Shown here: positions 24,636-33,361 of the stretch, piece after piece
Numbering within the stretch: the first letter of the stretch is position 1
Layout of the letters: each line of letters starts with the position of its first letter
Source of the DNA: Aureimonas sp. ME7
Lineage (GTDB): Bacteria > Pseudomonadota > Alphaproteobacteria > Rhizobiales > Rhizobiaceae
Direction: 5' to 3'
DNA length: 64,000 nucleotides
Assembly: GCF_903970965.1 (NCBI RefSeq)
Contig: NZ_CAJCKW010000001.1
Coordinates: 124,001-188,000, forward strand
Position numbers and translations under genes: made by a program
Notes under the pieces: generated by a model
Database searches by the model: none
Told to the model about the DNA's origin: nothing
What the model saw: the letters and a program-made list of their open reading frames with translations, nothing else

Positions 24636-26660
24636 TTGCCGAATCTTCGCGTTGCCGTCGATGTGGGGGGCACCTTCACCGACATCTGCATCATGGACGA
24701 GGACACCGGCCTCATCCGGATCGAGAAGACGTCCTCCACCAAGGATCCGATCGACGGCATCATGGGCGGCGTCGGCAAGGCCGGGATCGACCTGTCGAGC
24801 GTCGCCCTCTTCAGCCACGGCACCACGGTCGCCACCAACGCCCTGATCACGCGCCGCCTGCCGCGCACCGCCATGGTGTCGACGGAAGGGTTTCGCGACG
24901 TGATCGAGATCCGCCGCGCCAACAAGGAAGACCTTTGGGACGTCTACAAGGACGTCGTCCCCCCTTACGTGCCGCGCCGCGACCGGCTGACCGTCCCGGA
25001 GCGGGTGGATTCGGCCGGACAGGTCGTGGAGGCACTCGACGAGGCGAAGGCGCGCGAGGTCGCCCGCATCCTGGCTCGGCGCGGCGTCGAGGCGATCGCG
25101 GTGTGCTTCATGAACAGCTATCTCAACGGCACCAACGAGCGCCGCATGCGCGAGATCCTGATCGAGGCCATGCCGGACGTGCCCGTTTCGATCTCCTCGC
25201 AGGTCCTGCCCGAAATCTTCGAGCACGAGCGCTTTTCCACCACCGTCGCCAACGCCGCGCTGTCGCCCGTCGTCGTCAGCTATACGAGCCGCCTCGGCGA
25301 ACGGCTGGCGACCGAGGGCTACACCCGCGACCTCCTGCTCCTCCACACCGGCGGCGGCGTGATGACGCCGGGAAGCGTCAAGGACTATGCGGCGCGCCTT
25401 GCGGGCTCCGGGATCGCGGCGGGCGCCATCGCCTCGCGTCACATCGCCTCGCTGTGCGGCTTTCCCAATTCCATCGGCCTCGACATGGGTGGAACCTCGA
25501 CCGACGTCTCGCTCGCCTACGAGGGGCAGTCGCGCGTCACCAAGGACTGGTTCATCGAGTTCGGCTACCCCATCCGCTTTTCTTCGATCGAGGTTCTGAC
25601 GATCGGGGCGGGCGGCGGCTCGCTCGCCTGGACCGACGAGGCGGGATCCTTGCGCAACGGGCCGCAGTCGGCCGGCGCCTTTCCCGGTCCCGCCTGCTAC
25701 GGCAACGGCAACGAGCAGGCGACCAACACGGACGCCAACGTCACGCTCGGGCGCCTCGGCACCAGCCTTGCCGGCGGCAAGGTGCAGCTCGACGCGGGTC
25801 TCGCCCGCGCCGCCGTGGAGCGCAGCGTCGGCGAGCCGTTCTCCTTGAGCGCGACGGCGGCGGCGGAAGCGATCGTCAAGGTCGCCAACGCCAACATGTC
25901 GGATGCGGTTCGCCTGATCTCGATCAGCCGCGGCTACGACCCCCGCGACTTCGCCCTCGTCGCCTTCGGCGGGGCGGGGGCGCTGCACGGGGTGGACGTC
26001 GCGCGCGAGCTCGCCATTCCCGCCGTGATCGTGCCGCCCAATCCCGGCGTCACCTCGGCGCTCGGCTGCCTTCTCGTCGACATGCAGCACGACTTCTCGG
26101 AAAACTGCATGGTGGAAGCGGCGGACGCCGATCCTGCCGCGGTCGAAGCCCAGTTCGCCCGGATCGAGCGCGAGGCGCTGGACCGGCTCACCCACGAGGG
26201 CGTGGCGGAAGCCGACATCGTGCTCCAGCGCTCGATCGACATGATGTATCGCGGCCAATGGCGCTCGCTCGCGGTTTCCGTGCCGAGCTCGATCACCGCC
26301 ATCGCGCCGCTTGTCGCCGACTTCCACCGCGAGCACCAGCGCGAATACAACTTCCGCCGCGACGACGCGCCGGTGTCCTTCTTCCGCGTCAACCTCAAGG
26401 CGATCGGCGTCGTGCCCAAGGCCGAACTCGCCGCCCACGAGCCGACCGGGGCGATCCCTGAGCCCGTTTCGCGCCGCGAAGTCTGGTTCGAGGGGGAGGG
26501 GCGCGACACGCCCGTCTACGCCCGTGCCGACCTGCCCTGCGGCTTCCGCTTTGCGGGGCCGGCGATCGTCGAACAGGTGGATTCCACCGTCGTCGTCCCG
26601 CCGGGCGCGGCGGCCGAGGTCGATCGGTATCTCAACATCATCATCCGCGTGAAGGGCTGA
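24636..26660 (+). CDS. hyuA: Hydantoinase/5-oxoprolinase subunit A (HyuA family)
   Basis: ATP-dependent lactam/hydantoin hydrolase subunit, 674 residues. ASKHA-fold motifs: VDVGGTFTDICIMDE at the start, SHGTTVATNALITR, GLDMGGTSTDVSL and GAGGGSLAWTDEAG. Acts with HyuB on N-methylhydantoin, 5-oxoproline or similar cyclic amides at the cost of ATP. Start is TTG 24636, fixed by AAGGAG seven bases upstream and by the conserved start of the family immediately after. Six bases separate it from hyuB. The genuine ring substrate is unknown; the acetone-carboxylase subfamily is an alternative but a third small subunit is absent. Confidence 0.9.
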   Translation: MPNLRVAVDVGGTFTDICIMDEDTGLIRIEKTSSTKDPIDGIMGGVGKAGIDLSSVALFSHGTTVATNALITRRLPRTAMVSTEGFRDVIEIRRANKEDLWDVYKDVVPPYVPRRDRLTVPERVDSAGQVVEALDEAKAREVARILARRGVEAIAVCFMNSYLNGTNERRMREILIEAMPDVPVSISSQVLPEIFEHERFSTTVANAALSPVVVSYTSRLGERLATEGYTRDLLLLHTGGGVMTPGSVKDYAARLAGSGIAAGAIASRHIASLCGFPNSIGLDMGGTSTDVSLAYEGQSRVTKDWFIEFGYPIRFSSIEVLTIGAGGGSLAWTDEAGSLRNGPQSAGAFPGPACYGNGNEQATNTDANVTLGRLGTSLAGGKVQLDAGLARAAVERSVGEPFSLSATAAAEAIVKVANANMSDAVRLISISRGYDPRDFALVAFGGAGALHGVDVARELAIPAVIVPPNPGVTSALGCLLVDMQHDFSENCMVEAADADPAAVEAQFARIEREALDRLTHEGVAEADIVLQRSIDMMYRGQWRSLAVSVPSSITAIAPLVADFHREHQREYNFRRDDAPVSFFRVNLKAIGVVPKAELAAHEPTGAIPEPVSRREVWFEGEGRDTPVYARADLPCGFRFAGPAIVEQVDSTVVVPPGAAAEVDRYLNIIIRVKG

Positions 26661-26666
26661 ACCCGC

Positions 26667-28628
26667 ATGGCCGCCGACCAGACGCTCGACCCCGTCACCT
26701 TCGAGGTCCTCAAGAACTCCTTCATCACCAGCGTCGACCAGATGGGCGAGCAGGTGCTGCGGACCTGCTATTCCTTCGTGATCTACAATCACGACTTTTC
26801 GTCCGCCCTTCACGACGCGAACGGCGAATGCGCGGCGCAGGGCAATCAGGACATCGCCGTCCACGTCGGCACCCTCCATTTCACCTGTCAGGACGTCATG
26901 CGCGCCTTCGAGGGCGACATGCACGAGGGCGACGTCTTCGCCATCAACGACCCCTATGCCGGGGGAACGCACTTTTCCGACGTGCGCCTCGTGCGCCCGA
27001 TCTTTTCGGGCGGCGAGATCATCGCCTTCGCCCAGTCCAACGGCCACTGGTCCGACATGGGCGGCTCGGTGCCCGGCTCCTTCGACGTCACCGCCAAGGA
27101 CATGTTCCGCGAGGGTCTTCGCATCACGCCCGTGCGCCTCTTCGATCGGGGTGTGATGCGTCGCGACGTCGCCAACATGATCGCCGCCAACACGCGCGAT
27201 CCCGCCTCCATCATCGGCGACATCCAGGCGCAGGCCGAAGGCACGGCCGTCTGCGCGCGAGAGATCCTGCGCCTCGTCGAGAAATACGGCCGCGACACGG
27301 TGAAGACGGGCCTTGCCGAGGTCCAGGACTATGTCGAGCGGGCCGTGCGCCAGCGCATATCAGCCCTTCCCGACGGAACCTGGGAAACGGTGGATTATAT
27401 CGACCGCGACCCGGCCGGCGGCGAGGGCATGATCCCGATCCGCATCAAGATGACGATCCGGGGCGACAAGGCCTATTACGACTTTTCCGGCAGCCACCCG
27501 GTGATCGGTTCGATCTACAATTCGGCCTTCGGCGCCACGTTCTCGGCGGTGGCGGCGGGCATGAAGACCTTCTTTCCCGACCTGCCGCTCAATTCCGGCT
27601 TCTACCGCGCGTTCGAGCTGACCGTGCCGGAAGGCTCCATCGTCGATGCGCAGTGGCCGGTCGCGGTGACCGGCTTCCTGATGCCGTTCGAGAAGATCAT
27701 GAACTCGATCTACGAGATGTGGTCGAACCTGATGCCCGAACGCGCGCTCGCCTGCACGTTCAACCTCGAATACCTGCTGACGGGCGGGCGCGACGCGCGC
27801 GTCGCCGACAAGCCGATCTTCATGTTCTACGACTGGCTGCCGGGCGGCTGGGGCGGGCGCAACGGCCGCGACGGCGTCAACGTCACGACGGCGTGCTTTG
27901 GCACCGGCATGCTGGCGCAGCCGGTCGAGGGGCAGGAGCGCTCCAACCCGATCCTGACCACGGAATACGACATCCAGCGCGATTCCGGCGGCCCCGGCCA
28001 ATGGCGCGGCGGGCTCGGCATTTCCAAGGGCTCGCGCATGCTGGCGGCCGAAGGCACGGTGATCTCCTATATCTGCGACCGCGAGCGGGCCGTGGTCTGG
28101 GGCATCGAGGGCGGCCTGCCGTCCTCCCCGCACGGGCTGACCCTGACGCGCGCGGGCTCCGACACGCCCGAGCGCCTCGGCACCATCTTCTCCGACGTAC
28201 CCCTGGGGGAAGGCGACGTGTTCCAGCGCCCGACCGCAGGGGGCGGGGGCTTCGGCGATCCCTTGAAGCGCGACCCCGCCGCCGTTCTCGCCGATGTCGT
28301 GGACGACTACGTTTCGGTGGAGCGAGCCGCCAAGGACTACGGCGTCGTGATCCGGCCGATCGACCCCGAAATCTGCGAATACGAAATCGACGAAGCGGGA
28401 ACGGCGGCGCTGCGCGCCGAGATCGCCGCGACACGCGTCGAAAAGGCGCGCATCGACCCCGCCATCGTCGCCCGGCGCTTCCAGGCCGGCGAGATCGACG
28501 CGCTCGACGCCATCCGCCAGCACGCCGTGATCCTCGACTGGGGCTCGGGCGAACTCCTGCCCGAATCCACCCGCCAGTTCCGCGACACCTTCGAGCGGCG
28601 CACCCTCGCCCGGTGGGACGCGGCCTGA
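26667..28628 (+). CDS. hyuB: Hydantoinase/5-oxoprolinase subunit B (HyuB family)
   Basis: 653-residue partner of HyuA. Family motifs: FEVLKNSFITSVDQMGEQ at the N-terminus, ALHDANGECAAQGNQDIAVH, INDPYAGGTHFSDV and, near the C-terminus, DVFQRPTAGGGGFGDP. The pair forms the ATP-dependent amidohydrolase. It is followed after 86 bases by a periplasmic binding protein with its own ribosome site, so the hydrolase and the importer are almost certainly one operon. Confidence 0.92.
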   Translation: MAADQTLDPVTFEVLKNSFITSVDQMGEQVLRTCYSFVIYNHDFSSALHDANGECAAQGNQDIAVHVGTLHFTCQDVMRAFEGDMHEGDVFAINDPYAGGTHFSDVRLVRPIFSGGEIIAFAQSNGHWSDMGGSVPGSFDVTAKDMFREGLRITPVRLFDRGVMRRDVANMIAANTRDPASIIGDIQAQAEGTAVCAREILRLVEKYGRDTVKTGLAEVQDYVERAVRQRISALPDGTWETVDYIDRDPAGGEGMIPIRIKMTIRGDKAYYDFSGSHPVIGSIYNSAFGATFSAVAAGMKTFFPDLPLNSGFYRAFELTVPEGSIVDAQWPVAVTGFLMPFEKIMNSIYEMWSNLMPERALACTFNLEYLLTGGRDARVADKPIFMFYDWLPGGWGGRNGRDGVNVTTACFGTGMLAQPVEGQERSNPILTTEYDIQRDSGGPGQWRGGLGISKGSRMLAAEGTVISYICDRERAVVWGIEGGLPSSPHGLTLTRAGSDTPERLGTIFSDVPLGEGDVFQRPTAGGGGFGDPLKRDPAAVLADVVDDYVSVERAAKDYGVVIRPIDPEICEYEIDEAGTAALRAEIAATRVEKARIDPAIVARRFQAGEIDALDAIRQHAVILDWGSGELLPESTRQFRDTFERRTLARWDAA

Positions 28629-28714
28629 GGCAAGGCCTCGCCCGAGCCAGTGCATGCCGGACAAGCCGCGTCTTGCCGGCCCCGACCCGTCCTTTCGTTC
28701 ACAGGAGCCATGCC

Positions 28715-29797
28715 ATGACCTTCCGCCAGCATCTCCCCCGGACTCTCGGCCTCGTGGCCGGCCTTCTCGCCTGCGCGAGCGGCGCTTCCGTCGCCTCGGC
28801 CGAGGACGCCGCCCTGCTTCCGATGAAGATCCTCGACGCCTCCTCCGGCACCCCGAGGCCGGCCGAATACACGCCGGTCGGAAAAGCCGAGAAGCCCTAC
28901 AATCTCTGCGTCCTGTTCCCGCACATGAAGGACAGCTTCTGGGTGGCGGTCGCCTACGGCATCGTGAAACAGGCGGAAGCGGCCAACGTCAACATGACGC
29001 TCTACGAGGCCGGCGGCTACGAGAACCTGCCCAAGCAGCTCTCGCAGTTCGACGATTGCCTGGCCAACGGCTCGGACGCCATCATCGTCGGCGCCATCTC
29101 GGGCGCCGGGCTGGCGCAGAAGTTCGGCGAGGCCGCCGCCAAGGGCGTGCCGGTGGTCGGCGTCACCAACCCGATCCCGCCGGGCGCCACGCCCGCCGCC
29201 AACTACGTCGACTTCGAGGCGATGGGCGGCGTCACCGCCAAGGGGCTCCTGGCGCAGCTGCCGGCCGGCGAGAAGGCCAATGTCGTCACCTTTCCCGGCC
29301 CCGCCGGCTCGGGCTGGGCGGAAGCCTTCAACGACGGCTTCAAGAAGACGGTCGCCGCCAACCCGGACGTCACCATCCTCGCCGAGAAGTTCGGGGATTC
29401 GGGCGTCGCCGTGCAGCTCCAGCTGATCCAGGACGCACTCCAGTCCTACCCGGACATGAACGTGATCTGGGGCTCGGCGCCGACGGCGGAAGCGGCGATC
29501 GGTGCGGTGGCCGAGGCCGGGCGCTCCGACATCCGCATCATCTCCTCCTACGAGAACCAGGCGATGCTGGACGCGCTCAACCGCGGCGACATCCTCGCCT
29601 TCGCCACCCAGTATCCGGTGGGTGAGGGGGCCATTGCCATCGATCAGGCCGTGCGCCTCATCGAGAAGAAGGACGTGATCAAGGTGGTGCAGCCGGAAGC
29701 GGCCGTGATCGACAAATCCACCGTCGGCAGCGTCAACATGGCGCTCGTTCTGGCGCCCGCCGACTGGACGCCGGTCTACTCCGTCAAGGCGAAGTAA
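28715..29797 (+). CDS. ABC importer solute-binding protein (TorT/ribose-binding type)
   Basis: 360-residue periplasmic binding protein of the peripla_BP_4 fold with a signal peptide (GLVAGLLACASGASVASA). The sequence PYNLCVLFPHMKDSFWVAVAYGIV is reminiscent of TorT, a sensor-partner protein, but the gene is followed by ATPase and two permease genes, so import is the likely role. CAGGAG stands about eight bases before the ATG. Given the neighbours, the cargo is probably the cyclic amide hydrolysed by HyuAB. Confidence 0.86.
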   Translation: MTFRQHLPRTLGLVAGLLACASGASVASAEDAALLPMKILDASSGTPRPAEYTPVGKAEKPYNLCVLFPHMKDSFWVAVAYGIVKQAEAANVNMTLYEAGGYENLPKQLSQFDDCLANGSDAIIVGAISGAGLAQKFGEAAAKGVPVVGVTNPIPPGATPAANYVDFEAMGGVTAKGLLAQLPAGEKANVVTFPGPAGSGWAEAFNDGFKKTVAANPDVTILAEKFGDSGVAVQLQLIQDALQSYPDMNVIWGSAPTAEAAIGAVAEAGRSDIRIISSYENQAMLDALNRGDILAFATQYPVGEGAIAIDQAVRLIEKKDVIKVVQPEAAVIDKSTVGSVNMALVLAPADWTPVYSVKAK

Positions 29798-29805
29798 AGG
29801 GCGGC

Positions 29806-31359
29806 ATGGGCATGGAGCGAGCCGAGATCCAGGCGCGCCCGGGCGAGGCGGAACCCCTGCTTCGCCTGGCCGGCATCACCAAGCGCTTCACCGGCGTTCG
29901 CGCGCTCGACGGCGTCGATCTCGACGTTCGGGCGGGCGAGCTCCATGTCCTGTTCGGCGAGAACGGCGCCGGCAAGTCGACGCTGATCAACGTCGTGTCC
30001 GGCACCTTCGCGCCCGACGAGGGAAGCTTCCATCTCAATGGCGAGGAGATCCGCCACCTGACGCCCCAGCGGGCCCGCGCGATCGGCATCAGCCCGGTGT
30101 TCCAGGAATTCTCGCTGGTGCCGTCCTTGAGCGTCGAGGAGAACCTGTTTCTCGGCCGCGAGGTGGCGACGGGCGGCGTCCTGCGCGCGGCCGAGATGCG
30201 CCGGCGCGCCCGCGCCCTCATCGACGAACTCGGCTTCGATCTCGACCCCGCCGCCCGCGTCGAGGACCTGTCGCGCGCCCATCAGCAGATGGCCGAGATC
30301 GCCAAGGCGCTCCTGTCGCCGGTCAAGCTCCTGATCCTCGACGAGCCGACGGCCTCGCTCACCGAGCGCGAGACCGGGCGCCTGTTCGAGCTGATCGCCC
30401 GTTTGAAGGCGCAAGGGGTCGGCATCATCTACGTGTCCCATCGCATGCGCGAGATCCGGGCGCTGGCCGACCGCGTCACGGTCCTGCGCGACGGGCGCCA
30501 CATCAAGACGCTGGATGCGGCCGATGTCGGCGACGGCGAACTCGTCGAACTGATGACCGGACGGCGCATCGACGTCCTGTTTCCCGAGATCCTCCACAAG
30601 CCGGAAGGGATCGCGGTGGATGCCGAGAACCTCTCGACGGCCGACGGAACGGTGCGGGGCGTCGACTTCCACGCTCGCGCCGGCGAGATCACCGGGATCG
30701 CCGGCCTCGTGGGCTGCGGCAAGTCTGAACTGGTGCGCGCCATCTACGGGCTGGAGCCGATCGCAGGCGGGCGCGTGCGCCTTCACGGCACCCCCTACGA
30801 GCATCCGAAGCCGCGCGCGAGCCTGCGGCGCGGCCTTGCCTATTTTCCCGCCAACCGGGTGACGGAAGGCTTGGCCCTGTCCCGCCCGATCCGCGAGAAC
30901 GCCTCGATCGCGGCGCTGGACCTCCGGCGTTTCGTGCGCTTCGGCGTCCTGCGGCCCGGCGCCGAGCGTCGCCTCGTCGGCTCGATCATGGATACGCTGA
31001 AGCTGCGCCCGGCGGGCATCGAGCGGGCGGTCGGCAACCTGTCGGGCGGCAATCGGCAGAAGGTGATGCTGGGTCGCGCGCTGACGCGCGATCTCTCCGT
31101 CTTCCTGTTCGACGAGCCGAGCGTCGGCATCGATGTCGGCGCCAAGCTCGAGGTCTATCAGTTCATGAAGCGGCTGGTGGAGGCGGGCGCCGCCGTGATC
31201 GTGGTCTCGTCCGAACTTCCCGAAGTGCTTGCCCTGTCCAACCGACTCTATGTCATGCACCACGGGCGCATCGCGGCCGAGCTGTCGGGCGCGGCCAAGA
31301 CGGAAGGCAACGTCCTGGCGAGCTTCTTCGACGAGGAAGCGCCGGGGAGGGCGGCATGA
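29806..31359 (+). CDS. ABC importer ATPase, RbsA/MglA type (two nucleotide-binding domains)
   Basis: 517 residues with tandem ABC domains. Domain 1 has Walker A GENGAGKST, Walker B LLILDEPTASLT and a diverged signature (LSRAHQQ). Domain 2 has a variant Walker A GLVGCGKSE and a normal signature LSGGNRQKV, the usual asymmetry of the ribose/galactose importer family. It energises the two permeases that follow. ATGA overlap with the first permease gene. Confidence 0.93.
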   Translation: MGMERAEIQARPGEAEPLLRLAGITKRFTGVRALDGVDLDVRAGELHVLFGENGAGKSTLINVVSGTFAPDEGSFHLNGEEIRHLTPQRARAIGISPVFQEFSLVPSLSVEENLFLGREVATGGVLRAAEMRRRARALIDELGFDLDPAARVEDLSRAHQQMAEIAKALLSPVKLLILDEPTASLTERETGRLFELIARLKAQGVGIIYVSHRMREIRALADRVTVLRDGRHIKTLDAADVGDGELVELMTGRRIDVLFPEILHKPEGIAVDAENLSTADGTVRGVDFHARAGEITGIAGLVGCGKSELVRAIYGLEPIAGGRVRLHGTPYEHPKPRASLRRGLAYFPANRVTEGLALSRPIRENASIAALDLRRFVRFGVLRPGAERRLVGSIMDTLKLRPAGIERAVGNLSGGNRQKVMLGRALTRDLSVFLFDEPSVGIDVGAKLEVYQFMKRLVEAGAAVIVVSSELPEVLALSNRLYVMHHGRIAAELSGAAKTEGNVLASFFDEEAPGRAA

Positions 31360-32369
31360 ACGCGCCGGCCCTGGCCCTTCGCGGCATGCCCTCGCGCGCC
31401 GCCCGCTTCGATTGGACGCTCGCTCTCCTGCCGATCCTCCTCGTCCTGCTGGTCGCGGGCATGTCGCTCGTCTCGCCCCAGTTCTACGGGCCGATGAACG
31501 TCCTCAACATCCTGCGCAACACCTCGTTCCTGACGATCGTCGCGCTCGGCCAGGCCATGGTGATCATCGCCGGTGGCTTCGATCTGTCGGTCGGCGCGGT
31601 GGTGGCGCTCGCCAGCGTCGTCTGCGCCAAGACGATGGGATGGGCCGGCGCCGTTTTTCCCGGAAACGATGCGGCGGTCGTCCTGTGCGGTGTCGGCGCC
31701 GGGCTCGGCTCCGGCCTCGTCGTCGGTCTCGTCAACGGATTGTGCGTGTCGCGCCTCAAGGTGTCCGGCTTCGTGGTGACGCTCGGCACCATGTCGGCGA
31801 CGGCCGGCGTCGGGCTGATGATCACCAGCGGCATTCCCGTCTACGGCATGCCCGACGGCTTCGTGAAAGGCTTCGGGCGCGGGCAGGTGCTCGGGCTTCC
31901 GATCGCGGTCTATCTGGCGCTCGCGCTCCTTCTCGTCATGATCTTCGTGCAGCGGCGCACCCTGTTCGGGCGCTATGTCTATGCGATCGGCGGCCATGCG
32001 GAAGCGGCGGTGGTGTCGGGCGTTTCGATCGAGCGCCACGTGGTCGGCACCTATGTCCTGTCCGGTGTCCTGGCGGCGCTCGCGGGCATTCTCTACACCG
32101 CCCTCGTCGGCTCGGGGCAGGCGAGCTTCGGGGGCGACCGCATGATGCTCCAGTCGATCGCCGCCGCCGTCATCGGTGGGGTTTCTTTGCGCGGCGGGGT
32201 CGGGCGCGTGGAGAGCGTGGCGCTCGCGGCCCTGTTCCTGACCGCCTTGGGCAACGCGCTCAACCTTCTCCAGGTCGATGCCCGCCTCCAGCCGGTGTTT
32301 CTCGGCCTCGTCATGGTGGCGGCTGTGGCGGCGGAAGAGCTCGCGAGACGGAGGGTGCATCGTGTCTGA
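31356..32369 (+). CDS. ABC importer permease 1 (RbsC type)
   Basis: 337-residue inner-membrane permease with about eight to ten hydrophobic segments and the family stretch IIAGGFDLSVGAVVALASVV. It overlaps the ATPase gene by four bases and the second permease gene by eight. The large loop ERHVVGTYVLSG and DRMMLQSIAAAVIGGVSLRGG are typical of RbsC-like permeases. Confidence 0.92.
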   Translation: MNAPALALRGMPSRAARFDWTLALLPILLVLLVAGMSLVSPQFYGPMNVLNILRNTSFLTIVALGQAMVIIAGGFDLSVGAVVALASVVCAKTMGWAGAVFPGNDAAVVLCGVGAGLGSGLVVGLVNGLCVSRLKVSGFVVTLGTMSATAGVGLMITSGIPVYGMPDGFVKGFGRGQVLGLPIAVYLALALLLVMIFVQRRTLFGRYVYAIGGHAEAAVVSGVSIERHVVGTYVLSGVLAALAGILYTALVGSGQASFGGDRMMLQSIAAAVIGGVSLRGGVGRVESVALAALFLTALGNALNLLQVDARLQPVFLGLVMVAAVAAEELARRRVHRV

Positions 32370-33357
32370 CATCGAACTCGCGGCGACCCCGCCCACCGTC
32401 ACGTTCGCGGAGCGGCTTTGGCCATGGGCGCTGCCGATCGCGCTTCTCGCGCTGCTTCTCGGATTTGCCACCGTCGACGCGCGGATGCTCGGCGCGGCCA
32501 ACCTTCTCAACATCGCCCAGCAGACGAGCTATCTGGCGCTTTTCGCCATGGCCCAGACCGTGGTGATCCTGACGCGTGGCTTCGATCTGTCGCTCGGGCC
32601 GACCGTGTCCATGGTTTCGGTCGCGGCCGCGCTTGTTCTTACGGCGGCGGCGGGCGCCGGCCACGGCCCCGTCGCGGTTCTTCTTCTCGGACTGCTGGCA
32701 GGGCTTGCGATGGGGGTGGCAGCCGGCGTCTTCAACGGCGTCGTGATCGCGCTTCTCGGCGTCAGCCCCTTCGTCGCGACGCTCGGCAGCTACAATGTCG
32801 CGATCGGCATCGCCACGACGATCTCAGGGGGACGTCCCGTCCAGGGCGTGCCCGATCTCTTCGCCACCCTCCTGTATCGCGGCACCGTTCTCGGCGTGCC
32901 GGCGGCGATCGTGATCGCGGGCGCTGTCGCCGTCCTCCTCCATCTCGTCCTCCGAAGAACGGTGTTCGGCCGTTCGCTCTATCTCGTCGGAACCAACGCG
33001 CGCGCCGCCCTCGTCGCCGGCCTGCCGGTGAAGCGCATCCTGGCGCTGGCCTACCTCCTGTGTTCGGTGCTGGCGGCGCTCGGCGCCCTCCTGATGACGG
33101 CGCGCACGGGATCGGGCGAGCCCAATCTCGGCGGCTCGCTGTCGCTCCAGGCGATCGCGGCGGCCGTGGTCGGGGGCACGAGTCTCGCCGGCGGGCGCGG
33201 CGGCGTCGGCACGGCGATCCTCGGCGCGCTCTTCGTCACCATCCTGTCGAACGGCATGAACTTCGCCCGGATCGACGGCTACGTGCAGATGGTGGTCTTG
33301 GGCGCGATCGTGATCCTCGGCGTCGTTCTCGACCGCGCCCGTTTGCGGGCGAGGTAG
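32362..33357 (+). CDS. ABC importer permease 2 (RbsC type)
   Basis: 331-residue homologue of the preceding permease (ILTRGFDLSLGPTVSMVSVA, QAIAAAVVGGTSLAGGRGG). Start is GTG 32362 with GGAGG eight bases upstream; it overlaps the end of permease 1. Two different RbsC-type permeases suggest a heterodimeric membrane channel. It converges with the HisD-family gene, stops four bases apart. Confidence 0.9.
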   Translation: MSDIELAATPPTVTFAERLWPWALPIALLALLLGFATVDARMLGAANLLNIAQQTSYLALFAMAQTVVILTRGFDLSLGPTVSMVSVAAALVLTAAAGAGHGPVAVLLLGLLAGLAMGVAAGVFNGVVIALLGVSPFVATLGSYNVAIGIATTISGGRPVQGVPDLFATLLYRGTVLGVPAAIVIAGAVAVLLHLVLRRTVFGRSLYLVGTNARAALVAGLPVKRILALAYLLCSVLAALGALLMTARTGSGEPNLGGSLSLQAIAAAVVGGTSLAGGRGGVGTAILGALFVTILSNGMNFARIDGYVQMVVLGAIVILGVVLDRARLRAR

Positions 33358-33361
33358 GCCG

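Noticed and set aside
24513-27047. Long antisense open frame across hyuA/hyuB
   Set aside because: Composition is that of a complementary-strand shadow and the plus-strand genes are clear.
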